This document shows positions 1 to 11,559 of a stretch of 64,000 nucleotides of DNA, in pieces. Each line of letters starts with the position of its first letter. Position 1 is the first letter of the stretch. A program made the translations under genes and the position numbers. Under the pieces are notes generated by a model, which had not been told where the DNA came from, searched no databases, and saw nothing but the letters and a program-made list of their open reading frames with translations. The stretch is from positions 203,859 to 267,858 of the forward strand of contig MNCI01038211.1 of NCBI GenBank assembly GCA_015680685.1, read 5' to 3'. This stretch comes from Gnetum montanum (Eukaryota; Streptophyta; Gnetopsida; Gnetales; Gnetaceae).

Positions 1-520
1 TGGATACGCCATTGGGTTACCAAGTAGTCACACTAGATGCTCATAATCAAGTCATACTCATACCGCATGCGATGAGCAGCCGATTCCTTGACTATCCGTA
101 CACATCCTTAGATGCTCGTAATCAAGTCATACTCATTTCGCATTCTAGGAGTTTAAGGGTGAGAGAGAAAACAATAAATAAAATCCTATTCCATGCACTG
201 CAAGGTTTATCCAAGAAGTTCGTCTTTATTGCTGTACACAACTTGTGTTCAGGTACAATGTTGTTCGAATAAAGATCCTTTCACTTTAGGACTCCTACTG
301 CGGGCACATGGAAAATATTCTATCTTTGGAGTGATCAAACTGCCAGAGTTTTCCTACTTCTAAACCTGGATGGAGAAACAAGGGAGAGCCACCTCTTATT
401 TATAGATATGACGACGGACTGCGATATCACATACGCAACATCACAGGGGATGACGTGATATCGCGTATGCAATATTGCATGGGATGCGATATCGTGGCTC
501 ATGCGAATCACATCTCATCA
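1..520 (-). repeat. LTR fragment at window edge, with palindromes next to a TATA box
   Basis: No coding content. A TATA-like box reads on the minus strand at 398-405. To its right lies a palindrome-rich stretch (about 421-505) in which GATATCGC and ATGCAAT recur in both orientations around an AATATT centre near 472. To its left, about 33-60 and 109-140 share a degenerate direct repeat (GATGCTCRTAATCAAGTCATACTCAT). Palindromes followed by TATA and then a non-coding leader is the layout of the other LTRs in this window, so I infer part of an LTR on the minus strand. The family is unknown and the left end lies outside the window. Confidence 0.4.
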
Positions 521-780
521 AAAAGTCTATCACCACTAGTGACAATAAGAAGATCCATCTTTGGTGGATTTTTGAATATCTCTACAATTTTGTAAACTTT
601 AATATCTATCTAGTATTTTTTTCATTTTGTAATACATCAACTTAAATAAAACTTTGTAATGTGGCATTTCAATTTTGTAATGGTAGCCAATTTGGTCTTG
701 GTAACCTCACAATCTTTATAATGGAACATTGTCCATTTATATATAACTTGAGGGTGAGTTTTTAGTTAATTATGGGGGTA
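521..780. other. Unassigned AT-rich sequence
   Basis: I see no gene or repeat structure here. It separates the edge LTR fragment from the first R-family LTR. Confidence 0.4.
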
Positions 781-1842
781 TGATGAGACATGATATGTCA
801 AGTAGCTAAGTCATTGGGACATAATGAAGCAACATTTTATCAAGTGTATCAATTGGTTGAGATATCACAAATACTATATCATAGATGCTATGTTGCATCT
901 ACATTGTAGCATCCCTATTGATATGTCTTAGTTGGCTGCTACGTCATATATGCTATATCACATCTACTATATTGTAGATGCTATATTACATCTGCTATAA
1001 CTTAGCTATGTCAATGCATCCTTGTTGACGCATTCCTATTGACGTATCCCTATTGATATAGCCAATTGAATTAATGCATCCTTGTTGATGCAATGCTTGT
1101 AGTTGCTTATAAATATACAAGCACTTGTCATGTAATTAGCACCATTTGGTTAGTAGTGTAGCTAAAATCTTGTAGATTTATTTTGTAATCTTATCACTGT
1201 GAGTGAGTGCCCATAGTGTGGATTTGATTTGATTGTATGGTGTCTTATTCAAGTAGCATTATACTTGGACACATTTTATGAACAACAATGGGATCAAGAT
1301 TGATTCATATTCATTGCAATACTTTGACTTAGAATAGATTTTCTTTCAATGCAATTTACTTTCTATGTACTTTGTTAATATTTAAATTTTTTTGCATGTT
1401 GATCAATTAATGGAATAAGCATGACTACTTTTGAGTGTAAATACATATTTTCTTGGTAATCCTGGCAGTGTTATTGCTTAGTTTGCCCAGTAGCATAACA
1501 CTTGGTAATCCCAGTAGTAGGTATGTGAGTTTAGGATGTGTACAATAAGCTAGGAACAGATACTCATCATCCTTAGGATAGTTTAGGATTTAATTTTATT
1601 ATTAATTAGATTAAATAATTATTTTCTATATTATTATTCAGTTAGTTTAAGGACCACACAAAATCAATAATCATATGCCTTACTTTAGACTAAACCATAC
1701 ATGATAAAATTACAACTAGTCAAAGTGAGAAGATGGTGACCTACGGTCAATGCTTAATAATCTAGATATCACACTCGTTTCATCCATAGAATTTAACTAG
1801 ATTACACATGAATGCTTGTGATTTATATGACTATGCATAGGG
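781..1842 (+). repeat. Solo LTR, family R, copy 1 (3' end cut by element A)
   Basis: It begins TGATGAGACA, like copies 2 and 4 (TGATGAATCA at 28581 and 36090). It contains promoter-proximal inverted motifs (GATGCTA and TAGCATC), a TATAAATA box at 1108-1115, and then a long non-coding part shared with the other copies, including blocks such as CTTGGTAATCCCAG and TGTGACTAGTTTTGAG. Homology ends at GCATAGG, where the LTR of element A begins. I see no coding sequence. The LTR reading rests on TG termini, the TATA position, and near-matching 5-bp flanks on copies 2 and 4. Confidence 0.6.
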
Positions 1843-2996
1843 TGTAACATTCGAAAAATTTGATGTTGAAAAAACAAAGATTTCCAGTGAAATAGTTTAA
1901 CCTCAGATCCCATGGGCCTTGAAAAAGGGATCCAAGGTTTCATGGAAGGTCTTGCCAATCATCCAGGTCCTTAGAATTTGTAAAACAAGGTAAATAAATT
2001 TAAATGCAAATGCAAATCTAATTCAAGAGAAATAGAAAAAATAAACTTGCAATAAATAAATGAACTCCAAATTTTATTAAAATAATAAAGTATTTATATA
2101 AAAAAAATTTAAAGGATTATAAGTTTATGTGCTTAAAATGCTTGGAGAGATGTATGGAAAATGCTTGAAGCTTGATTGAAGCTAGTAGAGTATGTCCTGC
2201 AGTTAACTTGGTTATCCAAATGCTCAAAGTTTCATTCTTGAAGCTCCTTGTTGGCTTCTCTTCATTGGATCTACGTTGTTGGTGGTAAATGGTTGTTGGA
2301 CTTTTACTTGATTTGCACTACTATAAAAGTCTCTAGTTTAGCCCTAGTGTAGATTTTCCAAAAGTCGTTTTGAAGTAGCCAAGCTTGGTTTATATAGGTC
2401 ATTGGGGCATGATTTATTATTGCAAATTTCTATTATGATTGTTGAAAGATTGCTACAAATTTGTAACATTGTAGGCCATCCAATTGTAATGTATTTATTC
2501 AATTTGGAAAGTTTGATAAATGTAGCCCATCATAAATACACTAGCTTCATCATAAATATGTTGGCTTCACATAAATATGATGGATTCAACATCAAAATCA
2601 AAGTCCAATAATTTATATGTTGGCTACAAGTGGTTCCTACATGTAAACTATTATAATCAACATAAAAACTATGAAAAACCCAAATTTGATGATTCCCAAG
2701 GCATTTTTAGCCTTTCCAAGCCTAGGTACATGCATGATATAACTTTGTCACTTGGAAAGTGAGACAATAACAACTTATGAATCATTTTTTAGCCTCCAAA
2801 AGTTAAGGTATGTGAGATTGCAGCTTGTGAATTACAAACTTCATATTTTATAATGAGATCCTACCTCAAGTTCAATGGTGAAGGTTATAATGCCAAGTGT
2901 TGGGAAAATAAGGAAATTGTATATGCCATCATTTTACACCAAATCACAATGGTTTTGGGCATGGGTTGCAATATGAATTTTCTTTGTAGTGTTTCA
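1843..2996 (-). repeat. 3' LTR of element A
   Basis: The LTR spans TG (TGTAACATTC) to CA (GTGTTTCA) on the plus strand. A purine-rich stretch reading AACAAAGAGGGGCCAA on the minus strand abuts its right end, as expected of a polypurine tract before a 3' LTR. A TATATA promoter candidate is at 2391-2396. The region upstream of it contains direct repeats of a CATAAATAtg motif (2530-2600). The LTR resembles the 5' LTR of element F (35114-37570), especially over 1860-2250 and 2590-2905. Confidence 0.75.
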
Positions 2997-3854
2997 TTGG
3001 CCCCTCTTTGTTGATTTTTTAAGGATTGACCTAAGAGACATCAACAAAGAATGCAAAACATAATCAAAAATTTATCACGAATGTTCCCTTTCCATGCTTG
3101 ATTCTAGAGCTATCAAACCATGCCAAAGACTGCTTATGATGATGAGATGATGTTATGATGGGATGAGAGAGGATTAAGTTTATATTTGGTTTTAAGAAAA
3201 TGATCACAAGAGTTGACAATGAATTCCACATGTTGAGATCATGGTTATGGTATGACAGTGACATGCTTGTTGATCAGTGCAGTCTTCGTGCTTTGTGCTT
3301 CAAAGTGTTGGTCATTTAGCAATATTGTTGAGGAATCAACACTTTAGTCTAAGGATTATTTGGCTGTTAGGATTTTCCCTTTGTTTTTCTGGAGCCTTTG
3401 ATTTGAATTTTGAATTTCATTGGCCTCTTGGATTCTTTGGAAATTTTCTTTTCCATTTTTTTCTCTTTTTTTATGGGGTGCAACCTTCATTAGGTTTCAT
3501 TGTCAAGGCCAAACTTAGTTTGGGTTTCTCATTGAAAGAGATGTATTACACCCAATGAAGTTGATGATGAAGCATGAAAAAAGAGATGTCACATGGCCAT
3601 AGTGCATGCATGTCAAATATAGGTTATCATTATTTTTTAGGATAAGCAAGGTTGTAATTTGGCCTATGGGATTGTGGTTCAAGGAGGGGTAATGAAGTGA
3701 TGTGAGATAAGCACTCTTGGTATGGTATGACAAGCTAACCAAATCTCATGTGTCAAGGTCATATGGTAATTGGTTACCATGATGAGTTATGACTTTGTGA
3801 TGACTTCTAAGCTTCATCTTGCAAGCACAACTCTAAGAAAATAAGAAAATCATG
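2997..3854 (-). other. Polypurine tract and 3' untranslated region of element A
   Basis: This non-coding stretch lies between the integrase stop codon and the LTR. It starts with the tract GGCCCCTCTTTGTTGAT (plus strand), also seen at the 3' end of G (50198-50260). The rest matches the 3' region of F (47590-48229) closely along most of its length although neither encodes protein, so this is a family-conserved 3' UTR. Short open frames inside it are chance products. Confidence 0.7.
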
Positions 3855-4276
3855 TTAGATGTAATAAGGATTGAGATAGGAATGGTTGACTGAATTGGCC
3901 AATTCATTCCCATGCATGTATGCCAATTTGAATGCTCCATTGCCATAGGCCTTAGTGAGTAGGAAAGGCCCCTCACAATTTGCTAAGAACTTGTCCACAT
4001 GCTCATGAAAAATATTAAGGACTAGGTCTCCTTCCTTGATCTTTCACTTGTTCAGGTCATAATGCTATTTTTTCTTTTGCCTCTCTTGGTATCATTTGAT
4101 GTGAGCAAGCATTTGTATTCACTGCTCTTTCATTGAATCAAGGTTGATGACATGTAGCTCCTTGTTTTTCTTATCATTGACAAAGTTTGATAGAGCCACT
4201 TTTAGTGATGGAATTTGTAATTCAAGAGAAAAAACAGCTTAAAACCCATAAACAAGGCTATACAGGTATTAGCAAC
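3855..4276 (-). pseudogene. Integrase C-terminal part of element A
   Basis: Read on the minus strand, this is the end of a Ty3 integrase. The catalytic-core tail carries the LVYGF/EAVF..ELQIPSLKVAL signature, followed by a linker and then KEGDLVL, GPFLLTKAYGNGAFKLAYM and NHSYLNPYYI before a TAA at 3857-3855. That pattern is the GPY/F-type C-terminal domain that helps integrase bind DNA ends. A 1-base loss sits near GF/EA and there are stops in the linker. The upstream remainder lies beyond inserted element B, at 17599 and from 23361. Confidence 0.85.
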
Positions 4277-7200
4277 CATTTAGGACCATCAATGTTGGGG
4301 GCCTTAAGTCTCATGACCTTTGGGATCATGGGATTCGAAGGTGTTCTTCAAACAAGATTTAGGTGCTTGTTGATTTCTAGTAACACTAAGGCCTAAATAC
4401 CTCCAAATAGACTCAGTGGTTATGAAATGAAACATGAATATGTGTTTGCTATTGTGAATGTTGAAATGGTTGGGTTGCATATGAAACTATAATTGGCTTT
4501 CATAAAATAATTTCAACTAACTTTGTCAAATACTATGAGTTTTTGAATGTTGCTATTTTTTCTAATCACTTAGTCTATATAGTTCCTATAGCACATTACT
4601 TGTAACAAATAAAATTTTACAAAAACATTTGAGTACAATTCTACCAATCTACTTCTAGTTTTACCTGAAGAGAAAATTCCATAAGAAAATTAGAAATAGA
4701 TCGAGATTTAATGGACTTAGAAAGAGAAAGAAAAGAAAGAAGATTTGTATGAAATCTCAAACATTTAAGAAAGATAAATTAACATGAGGAAACACTTCAC
4801 AATAAAGCTATTCTAATTCAATCTAACTACAAATTATCCAAACCCTCTAAGCTCAAAATGAAATTTCATAAAAGATAATCTTATTACACTACCAAAAATT
4901 TTGCATAAACAACAAGTATGAGCTTCTATTTTGACTAGTTAATAGTTACTGAGAATTACATTTAACATAGCCTTTAGAGAAATGTGACAATTTTAGGATT
5001 GAATACTAAGGTAATACACTTTAAAATAATGAAGCTATTTTAGTCATCTCAAAGTATCAAATATTTTTCTAGATTCTTTATGCTCAAAATAGGAAAATTC
5101 ATTAAGACATTACTATCAAATTTCTCTAGATGCTTTTCAACAAAATAAGCTCTTTTATGGAAAATCTTAATAGAATTCTAATACTACACAAAAATAGAGC
5201 TATAAAAGACAACCTAGACAAGTCCTAGAGTTAAATGCCAAGCATGATACTACCCAAACCATTAGCTAAGTAACGAAAAAAAATGAAAAGAAATGAACTC
5301 ATAGGATTAAAACAAAGTAGCTAAATTGATGTCTTTAGCAAGTCATGCTTTAAGATGTTCAATATTCTTCTTTAGAGTATCTTCTACCAATTCCTTCTTG
5401 CTTAAATCTACCTTTGAAGGTCTTTTATAGTGACCTTAGGGTAGTTACAATAATCATGAGAAGTTAAGGGTATCACAAATATCTAGGAAATTAATTAATA
5501 ACCACCTTAGAAATTATAACTTCCATATGAAGTTATTTAAATTGAAGCAATACATGCCATAGTTGGCAAGTGTCCTTTGATAATTACATCCTTTCGAATA
5601 TCAAGGAGATTAAATTATAATGTCCATAGTAGGTTATAACCTTTATGAAAAGTTTTAATGCTATAGAAAATAAAGGTATGTTTGCCACATTTCTCTTAGT
5701 TTCCTCCCTTGCAATATTTGGAAGATATGTTATATGTAACATATCTCGTGGAGTGAAATTATACCCTATCATAAGGTTGTGCTAAAATTTGCTCTTTCTT
5801 GTCACAGAGGTATTAGATGTGTTTCATATGGTAAGAGTAGATCAAAGGATAAAAAATAAAAAAAATATTTAAAACTACAATGTAGTGGAGGGGATTTAGG
5901 AGCACAACATCGAGTTACAACCACTAACACTTTGATGATTCCCATGGACATGTGTACTACTTCAGTTTTTTTCTCATTTGCATAATAGCTGCTTATGCTA
6001 CTTTACACTTTATTGAGCTTGCAATTGAACTTGCAGGCTAAAATATCTAGAATGGAGTTCTTGACATACCACCACATGGTAAGCTTCATGTCCTTTAACC
6101 CTTTTTCTCTGCAACATCTTCCAAATCCTCTATCAACAAGGTCTTGTGGCTATGGTTTCATCTTCTATAGCCACCTATGTTAGTGCCATTCAAGATTCAA
6201 GGCTATTGTTGTCACTATCTCTACCTTTTCCACATGCCATTGGTCCATCTAGCTATTCAAAACATAGAGATGAGGGTTTTGTAGCTTTCCTTGTTGCATC
6301 TTGGATGATGTTTAGGGAGAAAGCAATGGCTATGGTAGCTCATGCTTAGAGGTCTCTAATTCGACACTAACAATGTCCATTTCATATGTGGTGAAAATGT
6401 GAACAAGATGCTCCATTGTAGTTTTAACACCCATGAGCACACTTGGTTGAACCAAGGGCTTCTATCCTTACTGCTTCCAAGAACAAATTCATCATTACCT
6501 TAACAGCAAGGATTCTCCAAATTGTAGTCATAGTTCGGTTGCCATGAAATTTTTTTGGATAAATCTGTTAATAAAGATTCATTATGGTGGTTATATTTTT
6601 TTGTTCTATGATGATTTCTTATCTTGGATTTTCTTTTTTTTTTTTGTTTCAGTTCTGCTGTGGTTTCATAGTTGCTTCATTAGTATTATTTCATCTTTTT
6701 CATAGTTCCAAGGATTAGCATAGAACATTGGTTTTACAAAGATTTTCCTTATTGAGTTACAAGAATTGTATACGATTTTAGGGCCTTGAATATATATAAA
6801 TCTTTTCTTTAATCACACTAGTTTGGCCTTTTTTTTTCTCAACCATTATTATTACTTGAGTAACCTTGCTAACCATGAATAATCATGAGTAGAAGAATCT
6901 TCAACATTGTCTCTATTGCTTGAATGTTGGAACATTTTCAAAATTCTATAATATTGCCAAACATTTGCTATGTTTGTGTAGAATCATCCTATATAGGGAA
7001 AAAATGGCCTGTACATCCCATTGATTTGATGATGTAGATGTAAATTCTATTGTGGAGTCCCATAATGTTTACACAAGAGAACTACAAATTTCACACAATC
7101 TTTGGCTTATTATTAAGCTTTATTAAATTCCATAATTGTTAAATTCCATAATTGATACCCTTGGTTTTCTACCTTGACATTATGGACACTTAAGCCAAAA

Positions 7201-7419
7201 TTGTGACACTTGAAAGCACTTTCTATTCATTTTCTTTTCCATAACATTAAGGATTTAATCATGCTTCATATTATTGAACGCATTTTTTAAAATAAGTAAT
7301 CCAACTCTTTGTATGCTAGTAGATTATCTTCCAATCACTAGTAAAAATTAAATTTCCCAATGCTATCTTAATCATCATCTTGAAAAATTGCTCTATCAAA
7401 TGGCATACATGTGAAAACA
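4277..7419 (-). repeat. 3' LTR of element B
   Basis: It is the left copy of a 3.14-kb direct repeat and aligns from CCTTAAGTCTCATGACCTTT near its left end to TCAAATGGCATAC near its right end with 14463-17598. The right end reads ...GTGAAAACA. The open frames inside (for example 4187-4396 and 5995-6349) have counterparts with different stops in the other copy and no protein similarity I recognise, so I treat them as non-coding. Confidence 0.85.
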
Positions 7420-7440
7420 TTTCTTACCCCTCTATTTGCA
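7420..7440 (-). other. Candidate polypurine tract of element B
   Basis: On the minus strand this reads as a purine run (about AGAGGGGTAAGAAA) immediately before the LTR terminus TGTTTTCACATG. It would prime plus-strand DNA synthesis. The call rests on position and composition only. Confidence 0.5.
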
Positions 7441-7796
7441 CCTTAATTTTGAAAAATTGATTATAATATAAATATTTTCTTTTTACATAGAAAAGAGAAA
7501 CCTTTTTTTGAGGAAAACTTCTATCAAACTTAAGGTTTAATGGAATAAAAACCTCACTCCTAATAAAACTTAGGAAACTATACAAACACATTTTTACAAA
7601 AAATATTCTGTGGATGGTAAGAGAATAGTTAAAGTAACTCTTTTAGGAATTCTCATATTGTGAATTCTCTCATATGTAATTTCAGTAGTGATGAATGCTC
7701 ATCTTTACTCTTCTTTCCTAGTTGGAGCTTCATCTTGGTTTGCTTCACCCTTATCTTCAATACCTATCTTTGTATCTTTTTCATCCAACTCTTTGG

Positions 7797-8118
7797 CTAC
7801 TAATTTTTGAGGTTCTTCCCAACTAGTTGCTTATGTGTCTTGAGGCATGAAAGCCTCTCCCCAAGAGTCATCTTGATTGGACTCTCCTTGGTATTCATCT
7901 CTAGTGGTGCATTTATGAAAGCTATCCCAAACATTGGAATGAATAAAGCACTTGCTAGTGAGGAAACTAAACTCATCCAAAAGCCAAAGTAAGAAAGGGC
8001 TTTCACTAGACGCTTCATGAGAAATTTCCTTACAATGGGCTCTCATAATATGCTTTGGAAAACATCCCATAACATATGGGATTAAAGGCCTTCTTGTTGC
8101 CATCTCTTCAAGAACCAT
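7797..8118 (-). pseudogene. Small membrane-type ORF between integrase and 3' LTR of B
   Basis: A minus-strand frame (start 8018, stop about 7800, 72 residues) has a hydrophobic segment of about 30 residues near its N-terminus (GFWMSLVSSLASALFIPMFG and onward), followed by a basic, charged tail (KMTLGERLSCLKTHKQLVGK). An overlapping frame begins at 8118 with EEMATRRPLIPYV. The two could be one gene split by a frameshift. The position, after pol and before the 3' LTR, is where Athila/Tat elements carry extra or envelope-like ORFs. I recognise no family and do not claim an envelope function. Confidence 0.35.
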
Positions 8119-8649
8119 CTTTCTACCTCACACTTAAACACTTTACTTGCTCTTCTCACTCAAGCGTTGAATTGAGAAATGATGTATTTCTAAGGAATTT
8201 ACATCTCCTTATATATTATAAGGTAAATTTGAAATTCCTTTCAATTTTATAACCAACTTTTCCACTTAGCAAAAACTTATTTAATTTCCATCATCATACA
8301 ATTAGCTAATTCAAATTCCACTATTTGGCTATCGAAATTAATTCACCACTATGTAGTCATCTAAACCATCACTTCCACTTACATACATCACAAGTAATAA
8401 TTACTTTAAGATAATATAAATTTAATATTTAAAGTAATACTTTAGTGTATACATATTTTATAATATAATATAGACTTACCTAAGCATACATATAGGATAT
8501 ATATGTTATTGCTAAATATTATAAGTATATATATATATATATCAATTTTATATGAAAAAGTTTAATACTTACTACTATATATACTCAATATTACTATAGT
8601 TATATATACATATTATTAACTTATATATATATATTTTAAGTGGTGGGTA
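8119..8649. other. AT-rich non-coding stretch in B
   Basis: This is very AT-rich, with several TATATATA runs (8527-8541 and 8580-8635). I see no coding signal. It separates the integrase end from the small 3' ORF. Confidence 0.5.
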
Positions 8650-9950
8650 GCTACCCAAGGTAATGTTTTATATGTAAAACATTATACAGGAACTACAAGT
8701 CCATCCCATTTAGTGTTAATAACTTGTATGTATCTTCTGACAATTACCTCTTAATTTGAAATGGACCAGTCCATACTGTCAAAAATTTATTTGGCTTCTT
8801 GATATTCCATAATAATACAATATCATAAATTTTGAAAGTCCTTTTCAAAGCCTTTATCAAACCACATCTTCACTTGAGAAGCATTCTTTAAGAAATTATC
8901 TTTAGCTCTATCCATTTTGGCTTCTCCTTTGATGAGCAAGGTCATGAAACTTCTATCTTTATCAATTTTTTCACTATAATTTTGCACAAAATCTTAGGTC
9001 GAACTTATAATCTTGTTCATAATTCTTGGAAGAAAACCATAGACTAAGTTATAAGTTGATGTCCTAATAGCCTTCTTAATTCTAATACAATCAGTCCATA
9101 ATGAAAATTGCAAGTAATCAATCTAATTTCTTGGATTCCCATTCATCAACTTTTTAATGTAGGAAATAAGATTTTTATTGATAGATTTAGCTAAGCCATT
9201 CCCTTGAGTATAATTATTTGAAGAAGAAAATAGAAAGAAGGATTTTTAAAATGCCCATGTTATAAACTCTTCAGATTGAAAAGTTGTTCCATTATTAGAT
9301 ACCAATACTTTAGGTAGACTAAAATGATCTAAAATTTGATCTTCCAAGAACTTAATCACATCTCATGCTGAATTTTTTCTCAAAGTTTTTTCTTCAAATG
9401 ATTTAGTAAAATAGTCAATAGCTGTGAGAATAAACTTATGTTCAACTCTCGAAGGAGTAATTGTGCCAATAAAATCTAAGCCCCATTGCTAAGATGGTCT
9501 ATCTGCAATCATAAGTTTTAAGGGAGCTCTAGCCTTATTTATCTTTAGTTCATGAGTTTGACATTTGTAACATCTTTGAATCCTTGAACTAATATCTTGG
9601 TACATACTAGGCCAATAAAAATCATAGCTGAGTATATGTTTCATAGTGAACTTAGGAGACTCATAATATAAATTAGAATGATCATGGAATTATTCTAAGA
9701 TAGGATCAATTCAATCATTATGAACACATTTCAACAAAATTCCTTTGAAATCCTTTCTGTATAAAATCCCATATTTAACCATAAATTTATTTGTTCTTTT
9801 GGAGAAAGCTCTTTTTTGACTTGTAGTTAAATTATTTAGAACCTTTCTTTTGTCAAGGAATTCAAGAATTTCATCATACCAATTTGCTTCATGAGCCTTA
9901 AGCACACATACTTCATCATCTCTAGCCATTAACTCAACTAATCACATTCC
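8650..9950 (-). pseudogene. Integrase of element B
   Basis: On the minus strand, from right to left, there is an HHCC-type N-terminal zinc-binding region (HDHSNLYY then CYKCQTHELK, about 9540-9700). The catalytic core follows (WGLDFIGTITPSRVEHKFIL.AIDYFTK about 9400-9490, then LVSNNGTTFQSEEF about 9280-9330, in which the second catalytic Asp reads Asn). The E-containing helix (NGLAKSINKNLISYIKKLMN, about 9150-9190) and a core tail (TSTYNLVYGFLPRIMNKII) come next. There are many stops. The frame 9711-9929 is the linker upstream of the zinc finger (SQKRAFSKRTNKFMVKYGIL). The family inserts cDNA into the genome; this copy is inactive. Confidence 0.8.
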
Positions 9951-9954
9951 TTTG

Positions 9955-10290
9955 ATAGTTTTGCATATTTTCAATGAAAACTTGAAACCTTGAAGTTTTA
10001 TGAGTCATTTTCCTCTTTTCAACCCAATTTCATTTTGAGCTAAAAACTATTTAACTGAAGGTTCTATTAGCATAATGTAAACTAATGAGCTTTCCAAGTA
10101 ATATTTGAAAGGTTGAAGTGCCTTAATGACTACAAATGGTTTTTTTTCTAAGTCTAAATAATTTAATTCTAGACCTTTCAATTGATACCCAAAAAATCCA
10201 ATTAGTTCATCTTGACCTTTATCTTTTTGAGTTAAAATAGTAGCAACTGAATCATTTGAAGCAAAATCCTATAGCTAGAAATCTTCTTAC
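9955..10290 (-). pseudogene. RNase H following RT in element B
   Basis: The minus-strand translation gives a Ty3-type RNase H pattern: SNDSVATILTQKDKDGQDELIGFF, then LEKKPFVVIKALQPFKYYL. Compare the family consensus of a D..IGAVL.Q segment followed by a KE.LA...A...FR.YL segment. It should degrade the RNA of the RNA/DNA hybrid. The first catalytic residue region is weakly preserved and stops are present. Confidence 0.6.
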
Positions 10291-11410
10291 AATTTTGGTT
10301 CTACCAAGTATGAAGCTTCTTGAATGACTCTTTTAATTTCTATTAAGGATCTTTTTGATTCTGGTGTTTTTTCTACTAGGACATCTTTCTTTAGCATATA
10401 CATAAAAGGTTTAGTAATTTCAATGAATTTAGGGATAAATTTCTTAATGAAATTCACCTTTCCAAAGAAAGATCTAATAGACATTTTACTTGTAGGATGC
10501 TCGATATTCTGTATTGCTTGAATTTGAGAGTTATCTATAGTAATTCCTTCTTGATAGATTACAAACCTAGTAGACTTCTAGATTTAACTTTAAAGATACA
10601 TTTTTTAGGATTTAATGAAATATCACAATCACGACATCTATTAAAAACTTGTTGAAGATGATCAATATGATCTTTCTTCCTTTTTTAAAAGATAATGATA
10701 GCATCCAAATAAATAATAATGAACTCACCTATTAAACTTTTAAAGGCTAAATCCATTACTCTTTAAAAAGTAGCTTCAACATTTGATAATCCAAATGGAA
10801 TTCTTTGGTAAGGGAAAGTTTCCCACTTGGTGATAAATGCTATTTTATATTTATCACCCTTATCTACCATGATCTAATTATAGTGAGAAAAGCCATCTAG
10901 AAAGGAGTGTACTTGACATCCAAATCCTTTNTGAGAAAAGCCATCTAGAAAGGAGTGTACTTGACATCCAAATCCTTTGATCAACATTTCATCAATTCTA
11001 GGGAGTGGGTATTTATCTTTCTTAAAGACTTTGTTCAATTTCTTGAAATCCACAAAATGCATAATATTGCCATTATTTTTCCTTATGAGAATAGGATTAA
11101 CAAGCCATGTTGAATATCAGATAGGATATATGATTCGGGCTTACAATAACTTGATCCTAGCCTCAATAGCTAGTTCAAATGATGGATCGAATTTCCTTTG
11201 TTTTTGTTTAACTATCTTACAACTATTTACTAAAGGAATTTTTTGTTTCATCACATTTGATCTAAAAACTTTAAGATCATCGTAAGACCAAGCAAAATTT
11301 TTCAAATTATTTTTCAAGAGTAATAATAAATTTTTCTTGAAGATAGAATCTTTTTGCTTTGAGATAGTTAACATTTTTGATATCTCAGCAGATCCAAAAT
11401 TCATTGCTTC
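10287..11410 (-). pseudogene. Reverse transcriptase of element B
   Basis: On the minus strand the order is the pre-RT linker with FAWSYDDLK (about 11270-11300) and FDPSFELAIEARIKLL. The fingers follow with VDFKKLNKVFKKDKYPLPRI (about 11000-11060) and FLDGFSxYN. The palm has the sequence YLDAIIIF near 10725, where the usual catalytic YLDD/YVDD reads YLDA. The thumb has SLNPKKCIFKV, then FFGKVNFIKKFIPKF. The essential second Asp is therefore changed. An assembly join (10931) lies in the FLDGF segment and duplicates it. This is a Ty3-type RT by motif order. Confidence 0.8.
10884..10978. other. Single-N assembly join flanked by an exact 47-bp duplication
   Basis: Positions 10884-10930 and 10932-10978 are identical and N lies at 10931. 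Dropping one copy leaves a single FLDGF motif in the RT. This looks like two contig ends with unmerged overlap rather than biology. Confidence 0.85.
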
Positions 11411-11559
11411 CTAAGCTTGATCATGTGGATTCTATACATCTTTTTTGGTAAGCAAATTTTTGCTAAACTTATGTTGGTAATCAATCACCTTTTTGGGAAT
11501 GAAATTTGTCTTAAACCTTGATGCTATTTTAGGTATGATTTGACTTTTGAATTCTTGAT

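Noticed and set aside
421-505. Palindromes as CRISPR-like repeats
   Set aside because: No regular spacer array, and plant-type LTR context around them.
1081-1260. Possible host promoter with TATAAATA
   Set aside because: The same box and context recur in the other R copies, so it is the LTR promoter.
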